Shown: positions 34,252-43,350, counted from the first letter of the stretch. The stretch is DNA of 64,000 nucleotides from Larsenimonas suaedae (GCF_023712105.1 NZ_JAMLJI010000001.1:1230463-1294462); one strand, 5' to 3'. The notes: generated by a model from the sequence alone, not told the origin. Made by a program: numbers and translations.

Positions 34252-34692
34252 ATGACTACGATCTTTGAGGAACTTCGCGCCGATCATGACAAACAGCGCA
34301 CGCTGCTGGATTTGCTGGTCAAGACCGAAGGCGATAGCGAGGGTCGAAAGGAGCTGTTCGAACAGATCAAGGCCGCCATGCATCATCATGAAACCGCCGA
34401 AGAACGCTACTTCTACAGCCCGTTGATGGACTATGACAGCGGCGTTGAGAAATCGCGACACGGTATCGCCGAGCACCATGAGATGGATGAGGTCATGGAG
34501 CAGATGGATGAGACCGACTTCAGCTCCCCCGGCTGGTTAAGCCTTGCCAAGAAACTTCGTGACATGGCACTTCACCACTTCGAAGACGAAGAAAACCACT
34601 ACTTCATTTCAGCCGGTCAGAAATTCAGCGACGACGACAAAACGCGTCTGGCGAGCGAGTACCGAAGTGAGATGGAGCGTCTGGCAAGCTGA
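34252..34692 (+). CDS. Hemerythrin HHE cation-binding domain protein
   Basis: A 146-residue four-helix-bundle protein. Predicted iron ligands occur in LRADHDKQRTLL, AMHHHETAEERYFYSPL, IAEHHEMDEVMEQM and ALHHFEDEENHYF, matching the H-HxxxE-H-HxxxE spacing of HHE proteins. Relatives are involved in di-iron oxygen or nitric oxide sensing and stress repair. Monocistronic, with a hairpin terminator after it. Confidence 0.88.
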   Translation: MTTIFEELRADHDKQRTLLDLLVKTEGDSEGRKELFEQIKAAMHHHETAEERYFYSPLMDYDSGVEKSRHGIAEHHEMDEVMEQMDETDFSSPGWLSLAKKLRDMALHHFEDEENHYFISAGQKFSDDDKTRLASEYRSEMERLAS

Positions 34693-34702
34693 GCAGACCT
34701 CA

Positions 34703-34724
34703 GCGGGGAGCTTTCGCTCCCCGC
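34703..34724. terminator. Hairpin between hemerythrin and PAT-like genes
   Basis: A 9-bp perfect stem GCGGGGAGC/GCTCCCCGC with a TTTC loop lies between two convergent genes. It lacks a strong U-run (CTCGTT follows), so termination strength is uncertain; it could serve both strands. Confidence 0.55.
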
Positions 34725-34740
34725 CTCGTTATAGCCGCTT

Positions 34741-35238
34741 TTAGAACGTGTACTGCATAAACACCAGATCGAGCCAGCGACCAAACTTGAGGCCGACCTG
34801 CGGTAGGCGTCCGGTCTCGGTAAACCCAAGCCGACGATGCAGCGCGATCGACGGCTGGTTACCCGCCTCGATTGCCGCCACCATTACATGCACGCCGTGC
34901 TCATTCGCGCGCGTCATCAACGACGTCATCAGCCGCCGCCCAAGCCCCTGTCCGGCCGCATCTTTTGCTACATACACCGAATGCTCGACCGTGTGCGCGA
35001 AACCATCGTGAGGCCGCCACGGCCCATACGTTGCATACCCAAGGCATCGACCCTGGTCGTCTCGGGCCACCATGACGGGAAGGCCGTCTTCCAACCGGGC
35101 TTGCCACCACTGGCGTCGGTCGGCCACATCCACCTCACGATCGTTCCAGATCGCTGTCGTTTCGCGCACGGCCTGATTATAGATCTCGGTAATGGCCGCA
35201 AGATCGCACTCCTCGGCCTTGCAGATAATGAAGGTCAC
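34741..35238 (-). CDS. Phosphinothricin/methionine sulfoximine-type GNAT acetyltransferase
   Basis: A 165-residue GNAT enzyme of the PAT/MddA group. Motifs include AAITEIYNQAVRETTAIWNDREVD near the N-terminus, YATYGPWRPHDGFAHTVEHSVYV, the acetyl-CoA loop GQGLGRRLMTSLMTRANE and a C-terminal HRRLGFTETGRLPQVGLKFGRWLDLVFMQ. Family members acetylate phosphinothricin, methionine sulfone or methionine sulfoximine. The start is a GTG at 35238 with AAGGACA upstream. The natural substrate is probably a methionine derivative. Confidence 0.85.
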   Translation of the reverse strand: MTFIICKAEECDLAAITEIYNQAVRETTAIWNDREVDVADRRQWWQARLEDGLPVMVARDDQGRCLGYATYGPWRPHDGFAHTVEHSVYVAKDAAGQGLGRRLMTSLMTRANEHGVHVMVAAIEAGNQPSIALHRRLGFTETGRLPQVGLKFGRWLDLVFMQYTF

Positions 35239-35419
35239 GCCCTGTCCTTGAAGTCAGTGGTTGGTTAAGTCGGACGCTTGAGTATGCCGGTTTTCAAAAA
35301 GGCGCAGTAGTCGATATGGGCACCCATCATTGAGCCACGCAATGCTCAAGGCACCAGCAAGGCTTGCAGGGGCCGCTCACAGGCTCTAGCCTAGCCCGTC
35401 GACCCATGGAGAGAAGCAC

Positions 35420-35815
35420 ATGAAACGGATATTGCCCCTACTGATTTTAGGTTCGACCCTCGCCCTGGCCGGCTGCGACCGCGCCCCGAACAAGGACGAT
35501 GTGTCCGAGGCCATGCACAATACCCTCGATCAACAGATCTCGCAGCTCAAGGCAATTGCCCAGCAGATGGGCGGCGACAACAAGCTCGACAACATCGAAT
35601 ACAGCGTCAACATCGATGAGGTCAAGGAATGCGCTCATCCTGCGCCGAAAGACGGCGGCGAGAACACGGATGATGACACGGCCAAAAAGCAGGATACCGA
35701 TGACCTCTGGTCATGCCAGGTCAAGGGCAAGGTCGTGGTCGATGGCAAGGCTCAGAAGATCGATGACAAGGTCATTTTGTTCAAAAACGATGACGGCGAA
35801 TGGCAGGCGCGCTGA
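35420..35815 (+). CDS. Putative lipoprotein
   Basis: A 131-residue protein with a lipoprotein signal peptide and lipobox LALAGC (Cys19), so it is anchored to a membrane after processing. The mature part is highly charged, with a helical segment rich in Gln (TLDQQISQLKAIAQQMGG), a D/K-rich stretch (PKDGGENTDDDTAKKQDTD) and two further cysteines (KECAHP and WSCQVKG) that may pair. The C-terminus VKGKVVVDGKAQKIDDKVILFKNDDGEWQ looks like beta strands. I do not recognise a family. It is monocistronic and followed by a terminator hairpin. Confidence 0.75.
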   Translation: MKRILPLLILGSTLALAGCDRAPNKDDVSEAMHNTLDQQISQLKAIAQQMGGDNKLDNIEYSVNIDEVKECAHPAPKDGGENTDDDTAKKQDTDDLWSCQVKGKVVVDGKAQKIDDKVILFKNDDGEWQAR

Positions 35816-35837
35816 TTATTCTGGTGCCCTGAACGAT

Positions 35838-35862
35838 AAGGGCCAGCATGAAGCTGGCCCTT
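35838..35862. terminator. Hairpin terminator between lipoprotein and chemoreceptor genes
   Basis: A 10-bp perfect stem AAGGGCCAGC/GCTGGCCCTT with a 5-base loop lies between two convergent genes. The A/T-ended arms make it a candidate for both directions, but the U-tracts are short. Confidence 0.65.
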
Positions 35863-35884
35863 GTCCGATGCTCGAGGCAACCGC

Positions 35885-37531
35885 TTAATCGAGCTTGAAC
35901 TGATTGATCCGCTCGTTCATTTGCCGCGCCTGCTCCTGTAGCGACGCAGCCGCCGCCGCGGCCTCTTCCACCAGCGCCGCATTCTGCTGGGTGACCTGGT
36001 CCATCTGGGTCACCGCTGTATTGACCTGCTCGATGCCGCGGGTCTGCTCGTTTGAGGCAGCCGAAATCTCACTCATCAAATCGGACACACGCTGCACCGA
36101 ATTCAACATTTCACTCATGACCGTGTCCGCGTTGGCAACCATCGCCGACCCTTCCTCGATTTCCTTGGTCGAGTCATCGATCAAACCGCGAATTTCCTTG
36201 GCCGCCCTGGCACTGCGCCCTGCAAGCTCACGGACTTCCCCGGCAACCACCGCGAACCCGCGGCCCTGCTCACCGGCCCGAGCCGCCTCGACAGACGCAT
36301 TCAGTGCCAGCAGATTGGTCTGGAAAGCAATGCTGTCGATCATGGCCGTAATGTCCGAGATGCGCCTGGAGCCCTCACTGATGCTCGACATCTTGTTGAC
36401 AACATCCTTGACCACACCACTGCCGCGCCGAGAGGTATTCGAGGCCTCGGACGCAAGCGTACTGGCCTGATGCGCGCTGTCGGCACTGTGTTTAACGGTG
36501 GCGGTAATCTCCTCCATGCTCGCCGCGGTTTCTTCAAGCGATGCCGCCTGTTGCTCGGTGCGTGAGGATAGATTTTGATTGCCCGCCGCAATTTCACTGG
36601 CCCCGGAATCAACGGCGTCGCTCGACGCACGAATATGCATCAGCGTGTCGCGAAGCGTATCCCGCATCTGCAAAATGTTGAACACCAGGCTGCCGGTATC
36701 GCCCTTTTTAAGTGGAAGATCAGCGGTCAAATCCCCATCTGCCACACGCCGAACCAGCTCTGCGGCCTGCGCCGGCTCACCACCAAGACTTTTCGAAATC
36801 TGGCGAATGAGCACACCCATTACCAGAGAGACAACGCCACCGACGGCCAACAGAATCAGAAAGTAGTTGACGAGGTTTGAAAGAAACGCCGCTCGAACGT
36901 CATCAACGTAGATGCCTGCCGCCACGAACGTATCCCACGGCGCGTAATACTCGACAAAACTGACCTTTTGACGAAAGGCATCATCAGCCGTCGCGCCCTT
37001 GGAGACATAATCGACATACCCAGCGCCTTGCGCCTTGGCCACCTTGATCAGCTCCATGTAAACCGGTTTGCCCTGAGGGTCGGTGTAGGATGCCATCGAT
37101 GAGCCCGCCTCACGGCGCGGATGACTCAAAATGTTGGCTTGACTGTCGAAAGTGAAAACGTAGTTGTCACCCTCCTTGCCAAAGCGCTGCGCATTGATGG
37201 TGGAAAACGCCTGCTCTCGGGCTTCAGCCTGGGTCAACTGGCCACTGGCTTCTTTTTCGGCAGCCGCATCGATGACGCCCATGGCCATACTAACCACGTT
37301 ACGCAGCCCGTTTTCACGCTCGGAATACATTTCGGAGCGACCCTCGAGCGCAAGGCTTAGGACGATCGCGATCATTCCGATCCACATCAGCCCCAGCCCG
37401 AGCCAGAGCTTGGTACGAATGGTAAGCGGCGCCTTGCCAGAACGCGGAGCACGCTGCCCGAGTGCCTCCTTGAAGGGCGTACCGCGCTGGCTCGCGCGCA
37501 TGATCTTCTTGGTAAATGCAGGTGACGTCAT
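35885..37531 (-). CDS. Methyl-accepting chemotaxis protein with Cache-type sensor
   Basis: A 548-residue chemoreceptor. A basic 38-residue N-terminal leader precedes TM1 (about 42-63). The periplasmic single-Cache domain (about 65-215) has GKEGDNYVFTFDSQANILSHP and APWDTFVAAGIYVDDV. TM2 lies at about 218-243, followed by HAMP and the cytoplasmic signalling hairpin with the conserved tip IAFQTNLLALNASVEAARAGEQGRGFAVVAGEVRELA. No CheR/CheB-binding pentapeptide is present at the C-terminus (ends INQFKLD). No flagellar or che genes are nearby. Ligand not predictable; sCache_2 receptors often sense small organic acids. Confidence 0.9.
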   Translation of the reverse strand: MTSPAFTKKIMRASQRGTPFKEALGQRAPRSGKAPLTIRTKLWLGLGLMWIGMIAIVLSLALEGRSEMYSERENGLRNVVSMAMGVIDAAAEKEASGQLTQAEAREQAFSTINAQRFGKEGDNYVFTFDSQANILSHPRREAGSSMASYTDPQGKPVYMELIKVAKAQGAGYVDYVSKGATADDAFRQKVSFVEYYAPWDTFVAAGIYVDDVRAAFLSNLVNYFLILLAVGGVVSLVMGVLIRQISKSLGGEPAQAAELVRRVADGDLTADLPLKKGDTGSLVFNILQMRDTLRDTLMHIRASSDAVDSGASEIAAGNQNLSSRTEQQAASLEETAASMEEITATVKHSADSAHQASTLASEASNTSRRGSGVVKDVVNKMSSISEGSRRISDITAMIDSIAFQTNLLALNASVEAARAGEQGRGFAVVAGEVRELAGRSARAAKEIRGLIDDSTKEIEEGSAMVANADTVMSEMLNSVQRVSDLMSEISAASNEQTRGIEQVNTAVTQMDQVTQQNAALVEEAAAAAASLQEQARQMNERINQFKLD

Positions 37532-37743
37532 TGATCGGTCTACTCTGTCGTTTGAACGAAAATATAAGCGTTGGCGCTTGGAGAAGGGTCTCTACCAGGA
37601 GCCGGTTTCGTTCTTTATCGGCATGCGTGACCGAAGCTTCAGGACATCTTGAGCCCCCCTGAGCTCCTGCAAACGCAGATCGAGCAAGGCGTTTTTATGC
37701 CCAAGCCCATATACTTGGTAGACGACTAACCCAAGGAGATTGC

Positions 37744-38295
37744 ATGAGAGCGGCAGACATACGCGCGAACGTCCGAGCGCTCTGGGCAGCACTTGGAGGT
37801 GACCCAGGCATTGCAAAAGGCAGCAAGGCGGTAGAGCAACTGGATCTGGCGCGCTACCAGGGCACCTGGTATGAGATCGCGCGGCTGAATCATCCTTTCG
37901 AGCGCCGCTTGAGCAATGTGACGGCGACCTATACCCCTCGAGATGACGGGGGCGTCGATGTGCTCAATCGCGGGTTCGACCTGGTTCGACGCCAGTGGCG
38001 CTCGGCCAAGGGCGTGGCTTATCCGGCCGGCAGGAACACGCCGGCCGGTCGGCTTAAGGTCAGCTTCTTCTGGCGCTTCTTTGCCGGCTACAACATCATC
38101 TACCTCGATGCCCATTATGACCACGCGATCATCGTGGGGCCGAACCGACGCTATCTATGGGTTCTTTCACGCTCACCGTTCATCAGCGATACCGTGTTCA
38201 AGGAGCTGACCCATTGGCTGACTCGACAGGGGCTTCCCGCAGGCGATCTGTATCGTGTCCACCACGATGGCTTTTTGTTCGACCCACAGGTGTAG
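37744..38295 (+). CDS. Lipocalin family protein (Blc-like)
   Basis: A 183-residue bacterial lipocalin. The family signature GTWYEIARLNHPFER is followed by VTATYTPRDDGGVDVLNRG, VSFFWRFFAGYNIIYLD and NRRYLWVLSRSPFI. E. coli Blc is an outer-membrane lipoprotein that binds lysophospholipids, but this protein has no signal peptide or lipobox; its first 30 residues are a hydrophilic helix (RANVRALWAALGGDPGIAKG). It may therefore be cytoplasmic or exported by another route. AAGGAG precedes the ATG. Followed by its own terminator. Confidence 0.85.
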   Translation: MRAADIRANVRALWAALGGDPGIAKGSKAVEQLDLARYQGTWYEIARLNHPFERRLSNVTATYTPRDDGGVDVLNRGFDLVRRQWRSAKGVAYPAGRNTPAGRLKVSFFWRFFAGYNIIYLDAHYDHAIIVGPNRRYLWVLSRSPFISDTVFKELTHWLTRQGLPAGDLYRVHHDGFLFDPQV

Positions 38296-38327
38296 AGCTA
38301 GACGGATGCAGGCGGTCGCGCCGAAAC

Positions 38328-38348
38328 GCCGCTAATTGGCGGCTTTTT
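38328..38348 (+). terminator. Rho-independent terminator after the lipocalin gene
   Basis: Stem GCCGC/GCGGC (38328-38332, 38339-38343) with a 6-base loop is followed by five T residues, 33 bases after the stop. Confidence 0.7.
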
Positions 38349-38400
38349 CTAAAAAAGCGTGTACTTTTGCGACGCCAGGGCATCCATTTACGTAGACACT

Positions 38401-38418
38401 AATGTGTCATAATTCATC
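38401..38418. promoter_or_regulatory. Weak ARG-box-like site upstream of the basic amino acid ABC operon
   Basis: AATGTGTCATAATTCATC fits 10 of 14 defined positions of the E. coli-type ARG box (WNTNAATWWWWATTNANW); the right half-site is good and the left half is poor. It lies about 100 bases before the ATPase gene. It may be coincidental. Confidence 0.3.
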
Positions 38419-38515
38419 ACATGGATACGGCATCCCTTGCCTCGGCCTGATAAGATACGCGCCTTTTATGTCCCGAATCGTTCAGGGCCAGCCATGCCTT
38501 CAGGAGTCCAAGTCC

Positions 38516-39286
38516 ATGGCCGACACCTCCATTCCGCTCAAGATCAACGATCTGTATAAAAGCTTCAACGACACGCCGGTCCTCAAGGGCCTCTCGCTTG
38601 ACGCCCGAAAAGGCGATGTCATTACGCTGATCGGCGCGTCCGGCTCCGGCAAGAGCACGTTTCTGCGCTGCATGAACCTGCTCGAGATGCCGGACCAGGG
38701 CGACATCGTCGTTCATGGTGAGCCCATCAAGTTCAAGTTTGATAAGCATGGCCGCCAGCCAAGCGACTGGAAGCAGGTCGAGCGCATCCGCTCAAAGCTT
38801 TCGATGGTATTTCAGAACTTCAATCTCTGGCCCCACATGACGCTGCTTGAAAACGTCATCGAAGCCCCGATCCATGTACTCGGCCAGCCCAAGGACAAGG
38901 CGCGCGCCAACGGCCTGAGCCTTCTCGAGCGCGTCGGCCTTGCCGAACGCGCCAGCTATTACCCCACACAGCTTTCCGGCGGTCAGCAGCAGCGCGGCGC
39001 CATCGCCCGGGCGCTTGCGATGGATCCGGAAGTGATGCTGTTTGATGAGCCGACCTCGGCACTGGACCCTGAGCTGGTGGGTGATGTGCTCGAAGTCATG
39101 CGAGAACTGGCAGATGAAGGGCGCACCATGGTCGTGGTGACCCACGAGATGGATTTTGCCCGTGACGTTTCGAACCACGTGATGTTTCTGCATCAGGGTG
39201 TGATCGAGGAGCAAGGCGCACCGGAGCAGGTGTTGTCTCATCCAAAATCCGAGCGCTTGAAACAGTTCCTGTCGCCCAGATACTGA
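38516..39286 (+). CDS. Basic amino acid ABC transporter ATP-binding protein
   Basis: A 256-residue ATPase of the polar amino acid uptake family (HisP/AotP-like). Walker A is GASGSGKST, the signature [17 protein letters not shown], Walker [17 protein letters not shown], and the H-loop VVTHEM. It shows HisP-type features such as [27 protein letters not shown] lies 10 bases before the ATG at 38516; upstream in-frame starts are rejected. First gene of a four-gene ABC operon. Substrate is inferred from the operon. Confidence 0.9.
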   Translation: MADTSIPLKINDLYKSFNDTPVLKGLSLDARKGDVITLIGASGSGKSTFLRCMNLLEMPDQGDIVVHGEPIKFKFDKHGRQPSDWKQVERIRSKLSMVFQNFNLWPHMTLLENVIEAPIHVLGQPKDKARANGLSLLERVGLAERASYYPTQLSGGQQQRGAIARALAMDPEVMLFDEPTSALDPELVGDVLEVMRELADEGRTMVVVTHEMDFARDVSNHVMFLHQGVIEEQGAPEQVLSHPKSERLKQFLSPRY

Positions 39287-39356
39287 CTCATCCATACGCC
39301 CGACATCGCCTGGAAGGCAACCGTGCTCTCTAGCGAACAGGGTAAAGGACCTCGTT

Positions 39357-40076
39357 ATGCTTGATCTTCATGGCTACGGCTACCGCCTGCTCGAAGGCGG
39401 ATTGCTGACGCTTGAATTGGCGATTCTCTCGCTGATTCTCGCTGTCATTCTCGGGCTGGTTACTGCCAGCGCCAAACTTTCATCCTCGATCGTGATTCGC
39501 GCGATCGCCAAGGCCTACACCCTAGTTATCCGAGGGGTGCCGGATCTGGTGTTGATGATGCTGCTGTTCTATGGCGGCCAGATCGGCATCAACATGGCAA
39601 CCGATTGGCTCTACTACGAGTTCGATGTCGATATTTTCGTCAATGTCGATGCGTTTGTTGCCGGCGTTATCACTATCGGGATCATCTTCGGCGCCTATAT
39701 GTCGGAAACCTTTCGCGGCGCGTTCATGGCCGTGGACGGGGGCCTGCTCGAAGCCGCCCGCGCCTACGGCATGCGCCCATGGACCGTGTTCCGTCGTATC
39801 CGGTTTCCCTTGATGATGCGCCACGCCCTGCCCGGTCTCAGCAATAACTGGATGGTGCTTTTGAAAACGACCGCGCTGGTGTCGATCATCGGACTAAGCG
39901 ACATGGTCAAGGTCGCGGCCGAGGCCACCAAGGCGACTCACGAGCCGTTTCTGTTCATGATTCCGGTCGCACTTGGCTATCTCGCAATCTCGAGCGTCTC
40001 GGAATGGTGTTTCATGAAGCTTAAGGCACGCTATGACGTCGGCTTCGGCGCAGAGGGGGCCTCATGGAACAACTAA
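39357..40076 (+). CDS. Basic amino acid ABC transporter permease (HisQ/AotQ-like)
   Basis: A 239-residue permease with about five helices and the EAA motif EAARAYGMRPWTVFRRIRFPLMMRHALPG. The N-terminus LHGYGYRLLEGGLLTLELAILSLILAVILGL is typical of HisQ/ArtQ. It overlaps the next permease gene by 13 bases, implying coupled translation and a heteromeric permease. Confidence 0.9.
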   Translation: MLDLHGYGYRLLEGGLLTLELAILSLILAVILGLVTASAKLSSSIVIRAIAKAYTLVIRGVPDLVLMMLLFYGGQIGINMATDWLYYEFDVDIFVNVDAFVAGVITIGIIFGAYMSETFRGAFMAVDGGLLEAARAYGMRPWTVFRRIRFPLMMRHALPGLSNNWMVLLKTTALVSIIGLSDMVKVAAEATKATHEPFLFMIPVALGYLAISSVSEWCFMKLKARYDVGFGAEGASWNN

Positions 40077-40801
40077 GCACACTCTGGCAGCCGCTGCTCG
40101 ACTGGATGAACGGCAACGACATCTTCACCCCGAACACCTTCGCCATGTACTGGACGGGGCTCACCAACACCGTTCAGCTCGTGTTTATCTCGCTGTTGAT
40201 CGGGCTCGTGCTCGCGGTACCACTTGCGATTGCCCGCGGCTCGCGCAATCAGGTGCTTCGGAAGTCGATCTGGTTCTACACCTACCTCTTTCGCGGAACG
40301 CCGCTGCTCATTCAGCTCTATCTGGCGTATTACGGTTTTGCCTTTATTCCGGGCATTCAGGAGACCTGGCTGTGGTTTTTCCTGGATGACCCGCTCTATC
40401 CAGCGCTTTTGGCCTTTACCCTCAATACCGCCGCCTACACCACCGAAATCTTTCACGGCTCGATCCAGGCAACGCCGCGCGGTGAGATCGAGGCCGCCAG
40501 AGCCTACGGCATGAGCAAGGCCAAGATGATGCGGCGTATCGTGCTGCCAAGCGCGCTGCGTCGGGCGCTTCCGGCCTACGGCAACGAGGTCATCTTCATG
40601 CTGCACGCCAGTGCCATCGCCTTCGTGGTTTCGATCACGGACCTCACCGGCGCGGCGTATTATATTTATGCGCGGTTCTACGCGCCGTTCGCGGCGTTCC
40701 TGTTCGTGGCGGTGCTGTACATGGTCCTGAGTTTCAGCATTCAGGCCCTGTTCAAGTATCTGGAAAAGCGGCTGTTAGTGCATTTGAAGCCGGCGAGCTG
40801 A
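40064..40801 (+). CDS. Basic amino acid ABC transporter permease (HisM/AotM-like)
   Basis: A 245-residue permease resembling HisM/AotM. Visible are TYLFRGTPLLIQLYLAYYG, the EAA loop EIEAARAYGMSKAKMMRRIVLPSALRRALPAYGNEVIFMLHASAIAF, and SITDLTGAAYYIYARFYAPFAAFLFVA, all characteristic of the HisM side. It pairs with the overlapping upstream permease. Confidence 0.9.
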   Translation: MEQLSTLWQPLLDWMNGNDIFTPNTFAMYWTGLTNTVQLVFISLLIGLVLAVPLAIARGSRNQVLRKSIWFYTYLFRGTPLLIQLYLAYYGFAFIPGIQETWLWFFLDDPLYPALLAFTLNTAAYTTEIFHGSIQATPRGEIEAARAYGMSKAKMMRRIVLPSALRRALPAYGNEVIFMLHASAIAFVVSITDLTGAAYYIYARFYAPFAAFLFVAVLYMVLSFSIQALFKYLEKRLLVHLKPAS

Positions 40802-40926
40802 ACCATGGCACCAGCGCGCGCTCGCCGGTATGCTAGGCTCATGGCCCTACCGGGCCACGCGCTTCACGACACCGGCCCATTCACGGCCGCATAACAATCA
40901 CAAGCACGTAGCAAAAGGACGTATCG

Positions 40927-41703
40927 ATGAAAAAGATCATCACTTTATCGTTGATGGGCGCCGTATTGGCGACCGGTCACGCTCAGGCACGGGATTACGA
41001 CACCGTGCGCATCGGTGTGGACATTCCCTACGTTCCGATGGAATACCGCACCCCCGATGGCACCCTGACCGGGTTCGACATCGATCTCGGCAACGCACTG
41101 TGCAAACAGGCCGAGCTCGACTGCAAATGGGTCATTCAGGGCTGGGACGGCATCATCCCGGGGCTTCAGGCCCGCAAGTTCGACGCCATCATGTCCTCGA
41201 TGACCATCAACGATGACCGCAAGAAGCAGATCCTGTTTTCTGACCCGTACATGACGCCGCCGTCGGCCTGGTTTACACCCAAGGACTCGACAATCAGCTC
41301 ACCCAATGAGGAAAGCCTCAAAGGCAAGAGCATCGGTGTACAGCGGGGTACGGTTCAGGACAACTACGTGACCGACCACTACGGCAGCAACGCAAGCATC
41401 AAGCGCTACGCCACCGCAGACGACGTTGCCATCGATATGGAAGCCGGCCGACTCGACATCGCCTTTCTTGACTACCCCACCGGCAAGGCCGCCCTGGTCG
41501 ACAGCAAGAGCGGCCAGTTCAAGACCGTCGGCGACATGCTGACCGAGCCCAAGAAATACTTCGGTGAAGGCTTTGGCATTGCTTTCCGTAAGCGCGACCG
41601 TGAACTTGCCGAGACCTTCAACAAGGCGCTTGCCGAGCTCAAGGACAACGGCACTTACAATACGCTCTACACCAAGTATTTCCCCGACGCCAAGACCGAG
41701 TAA
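40927..41703 (+). CDS. Basic amino acid ABC transporter substrate-binding protein
   Basis: A 258-residue periplasmic protein with a signal peptide cleaved near GHAQA-RDYD. The PBPb core shows VRIGVDIPYVPMEYRTPDGTLTGFDIDLGNALC, KFDAIMSSMTINDDRKKQILFSDPYM, and SIGVQRGTVQDNYVTDHYG. This pattern is that of lysine/arginine/ornithine and AotJ/HisJ-type receptors. It is the last gene of the ABC operon, 125 bases after the second permease. The proximity of arginine succinyltransferase genes supports arginine or ornithine as ligand. Confidence 0.9.
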   Translation: MKKIITLSLMGAVLATGHAQARDYDTVRIGVDIPYVPMEYRTPDGTLTGFDIDLGNALCKQAELDCKWVIQGWDGIIPGLQARKFDAIMSSMTINDDRKKQILFSDPYMTPPSAWFTPKDSTISSPNEESLKGKSIGVQRGTVQDNYVTDHYGSNASIKRYATADDVAIDMEAGRLDIAFLDYPTGKAALVDSKSGQFKTVGDMLTEPKKYFGEGFGIAFRKRDRELAETFNKALAELKDNGTYNTLYTKYFPDAKTE

Positions 41704-41734
41704 GCGGTTCACGCCCTCCTCGAGTCGAAACAAG

Positions 41735-41761
41735 AACGGCGCCTTTCAAGGCGCCGTTTTC
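41735..41761. terminator. Bidirectional terminator between ABC operon and cstA
   Basis: A 9-bp perfect stem AACGGCGCC/GGCGCCGTT with a 6-base loop is followed by TTC on the plus strand. It lies midway between convergent genes and can serve both. Confidence 0.8.
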
Positions 41762-41782
41762 GTAAGCAAAGCGTGAGCAACC

Positions 41783-43258
41783 TCAGGACTGGGGCGATAT
41801 CGCGCGCTTGATCATGCCGAAGGCGCCGTCCGGCACCTCGGGCTCGTCGACCGCGAAGGTCGCTCGGCTCAATCGGCGCACGCGCTTCATGAACAAAGCG
41901 ATCGCGATCAACGTCCCAAGTGCTGCCACCACGTAGCTTACGTTCAGGGGAAGCCCGAACCCGATCGGCGCGTACGCCAGATAGGTGAAGGTGGCCATGG
42001 TCATGAATACCGCCGGAATCGAGGTAATCCAGTGCGGTTTTTTCGCGAGCACCAGATACATGGTGCCAACCCACAGCGCGATGACCGCCGTGGTCTGGTT
42101 GGCCCAGGAGAAGTAGCGCCACAGCAGCGTGAAGTCGATGTGCGTCAGCCCATAGGAGGCCACGAACAAGGGGATAGCGATCCAGAGCCGGCTTGAAAAC
42201 TGCTTCTGACCGATTTTCAGGTAGTCGGCGATGATCATGCGCGCACTTCGAAACGCGGTATCGCCCGAGGTGATCGGCAGCACGATCACACCAAGGACGG
42301 CAAGCGTGCCGCCAATGGCACCAAGCATCTGGGTCGCGACTGCGCTGACGACCGCCGCCGGGCCGCCGCTCGCCAGTACCTCATTAAGGCCTTGGCTTCC
42401 GTTGAACAGGCTCATGGCTGCCGCCGCCCAGATCATCGCGATAATGCCTTCGGCAATCATCATGCCGTAAAAGATTCGGCGCCCGTTGTCCTCGTTCTCG
42501 GTCGTGCGAGAGATGATCGGTGTCTGTGTCGCGTGAAAGCCCGAAAGGGCGCCACAGGAAATGGTCAAAAACAGCAGCGGGAAAATCGGGGCGCCTTCAG
42601 GGTGCATGTTGGCAAGCGAAAGTTCCGGAATCGGGGCTCCGGTAACGATCAGTGCAATGCCGATGCCCAGTGCGCTGAACAAAAGCAGTGCGCCAAAATA
42701 GGGGTAGATGCGCCCGATCACCTTGTCGATCGGTAAAAGCGTGGCCACCAGATAATAGGCAAAGATCGCCAGAATGATCAGCGTCATGTTGAACGAGGAC
42801 ATGTTGGCCAGAAGCGCTGCCGGCGATGTCACAAAGACCGTTCCCACCAGAAGCAGCAGCAAAATGGCAAAGCCGTTGACGATGTGTTTCATCGACTTGC
42901 CCAGAAACTTGCCCGCCAGTTGCGGCAGATGTGCGCCGTGGTTTCGAATCGAAATCATGCCGGTCAGATAGTCGTGCACCGCCCCTGCGAAAATGCAGCC
43001 AATGACGATCCACAAAAACGCCACCGGCCCGTAGAGCGCGCCCAGGATCGGTCCGAAGATCGGGCCGACACCTGCGATATTCAAAAGCTGAATCAACGCG
43101 TTACGCGGCGTTTTCATCGGCAGATAATCGATGTCGTCTCGAAGTGCGTGAGCGGGCGTGCGGCGCTGGCGCTTGACGGCAAAGACGCGCTCGACGAACA
43201 GCCCATACGTGAAGTAGCCGCCAATCAACAAAGCGATCGCGATCAGAAACGTTATCAT
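41783..43258 (-). CDS. CstA-family carbon starvation/pyruvate or peptide transporter
   Basis: A 491-residue polytopic inner-membrane protein of the CstA family (PF02554), in the shorter class than E. coli CstA (about 700). Family segments are NIAGVGPIFGPILGALYGPVAFLWIVIGCIFAGAVHDYLTG, SIRNHGAHLPQLAGKFLGK and SGFHATQTPIISRTTENEDNGRRIFYGMMIAEGIIAMIWAAAAMS. E. coli relatives import pyruvate (BtsT) or peptides/pyruvate (CstA) under nutrient limitation. GAGG precedes the ATG at 43258. Ligand is uncertain. Confidence 0.88.
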   Translation of the reverse strand: MITFLIAIALLIGGYFTYGLFVERVFAVKRQRRTPAHALRDDIDYLPMKTPRNALIQLLNIAGVGPIFGPILGALYGPVAFLWIVIGCIFAGAVHDYLTGMISIRNHGAHLPQLAGKFLGKSMKHIVNGFAILLLLLVGTVFVTSPAALLANMSSFNMTLIILAIFAYYLVATLLPIDKVIGRIYPYFGALLLFSALGIGIALIVTGAPIPELSLANMHPEGAPIFPLLFLTISCGALSGFHATQTPIISRTTENEDNGRRIFYGMMIAEGIIAMIWAAAAMSLFNGSQGLNEVLASGGPAAVVSAVATQMLGAIGGTLAVLGVIVLPITSGDTAFRSARMIIADYLKIGQKQFSSRLWIAIPLFVASYGLTHIDFTLLWRYFSWANQTTAVIALWVGTMYLVLAKKPHWITSIPAVFMTMATFTYLAYAPIGFGLPLNVSYVVAALGTLIAIALFMKRVRRLSRATFAVDEPEVPDGAFGMIKRAISPQS

Positions 43259-43350
43259 TGTGTGGTCCTCTGCATCCTGCGCTGACCATCGCATTTAAAG
43301 CGATGGCTTGTACCGGTCGGGGGTTGGCGTGCGTGATGCTCGTCAAACCT

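Noticed and set aside
37563..37640. Purine-riboswitch-like words (TATAAG, then 21 bases, TCTCTACC, then a short stem) upstream of the lipocalin gene
   Set aside because: The P2 arms are not complementary, the P1 closing stem does not form with the expected flanks, and the conserved L2/L3 loop sequences are absent. The downstream gene is not a purine gene.
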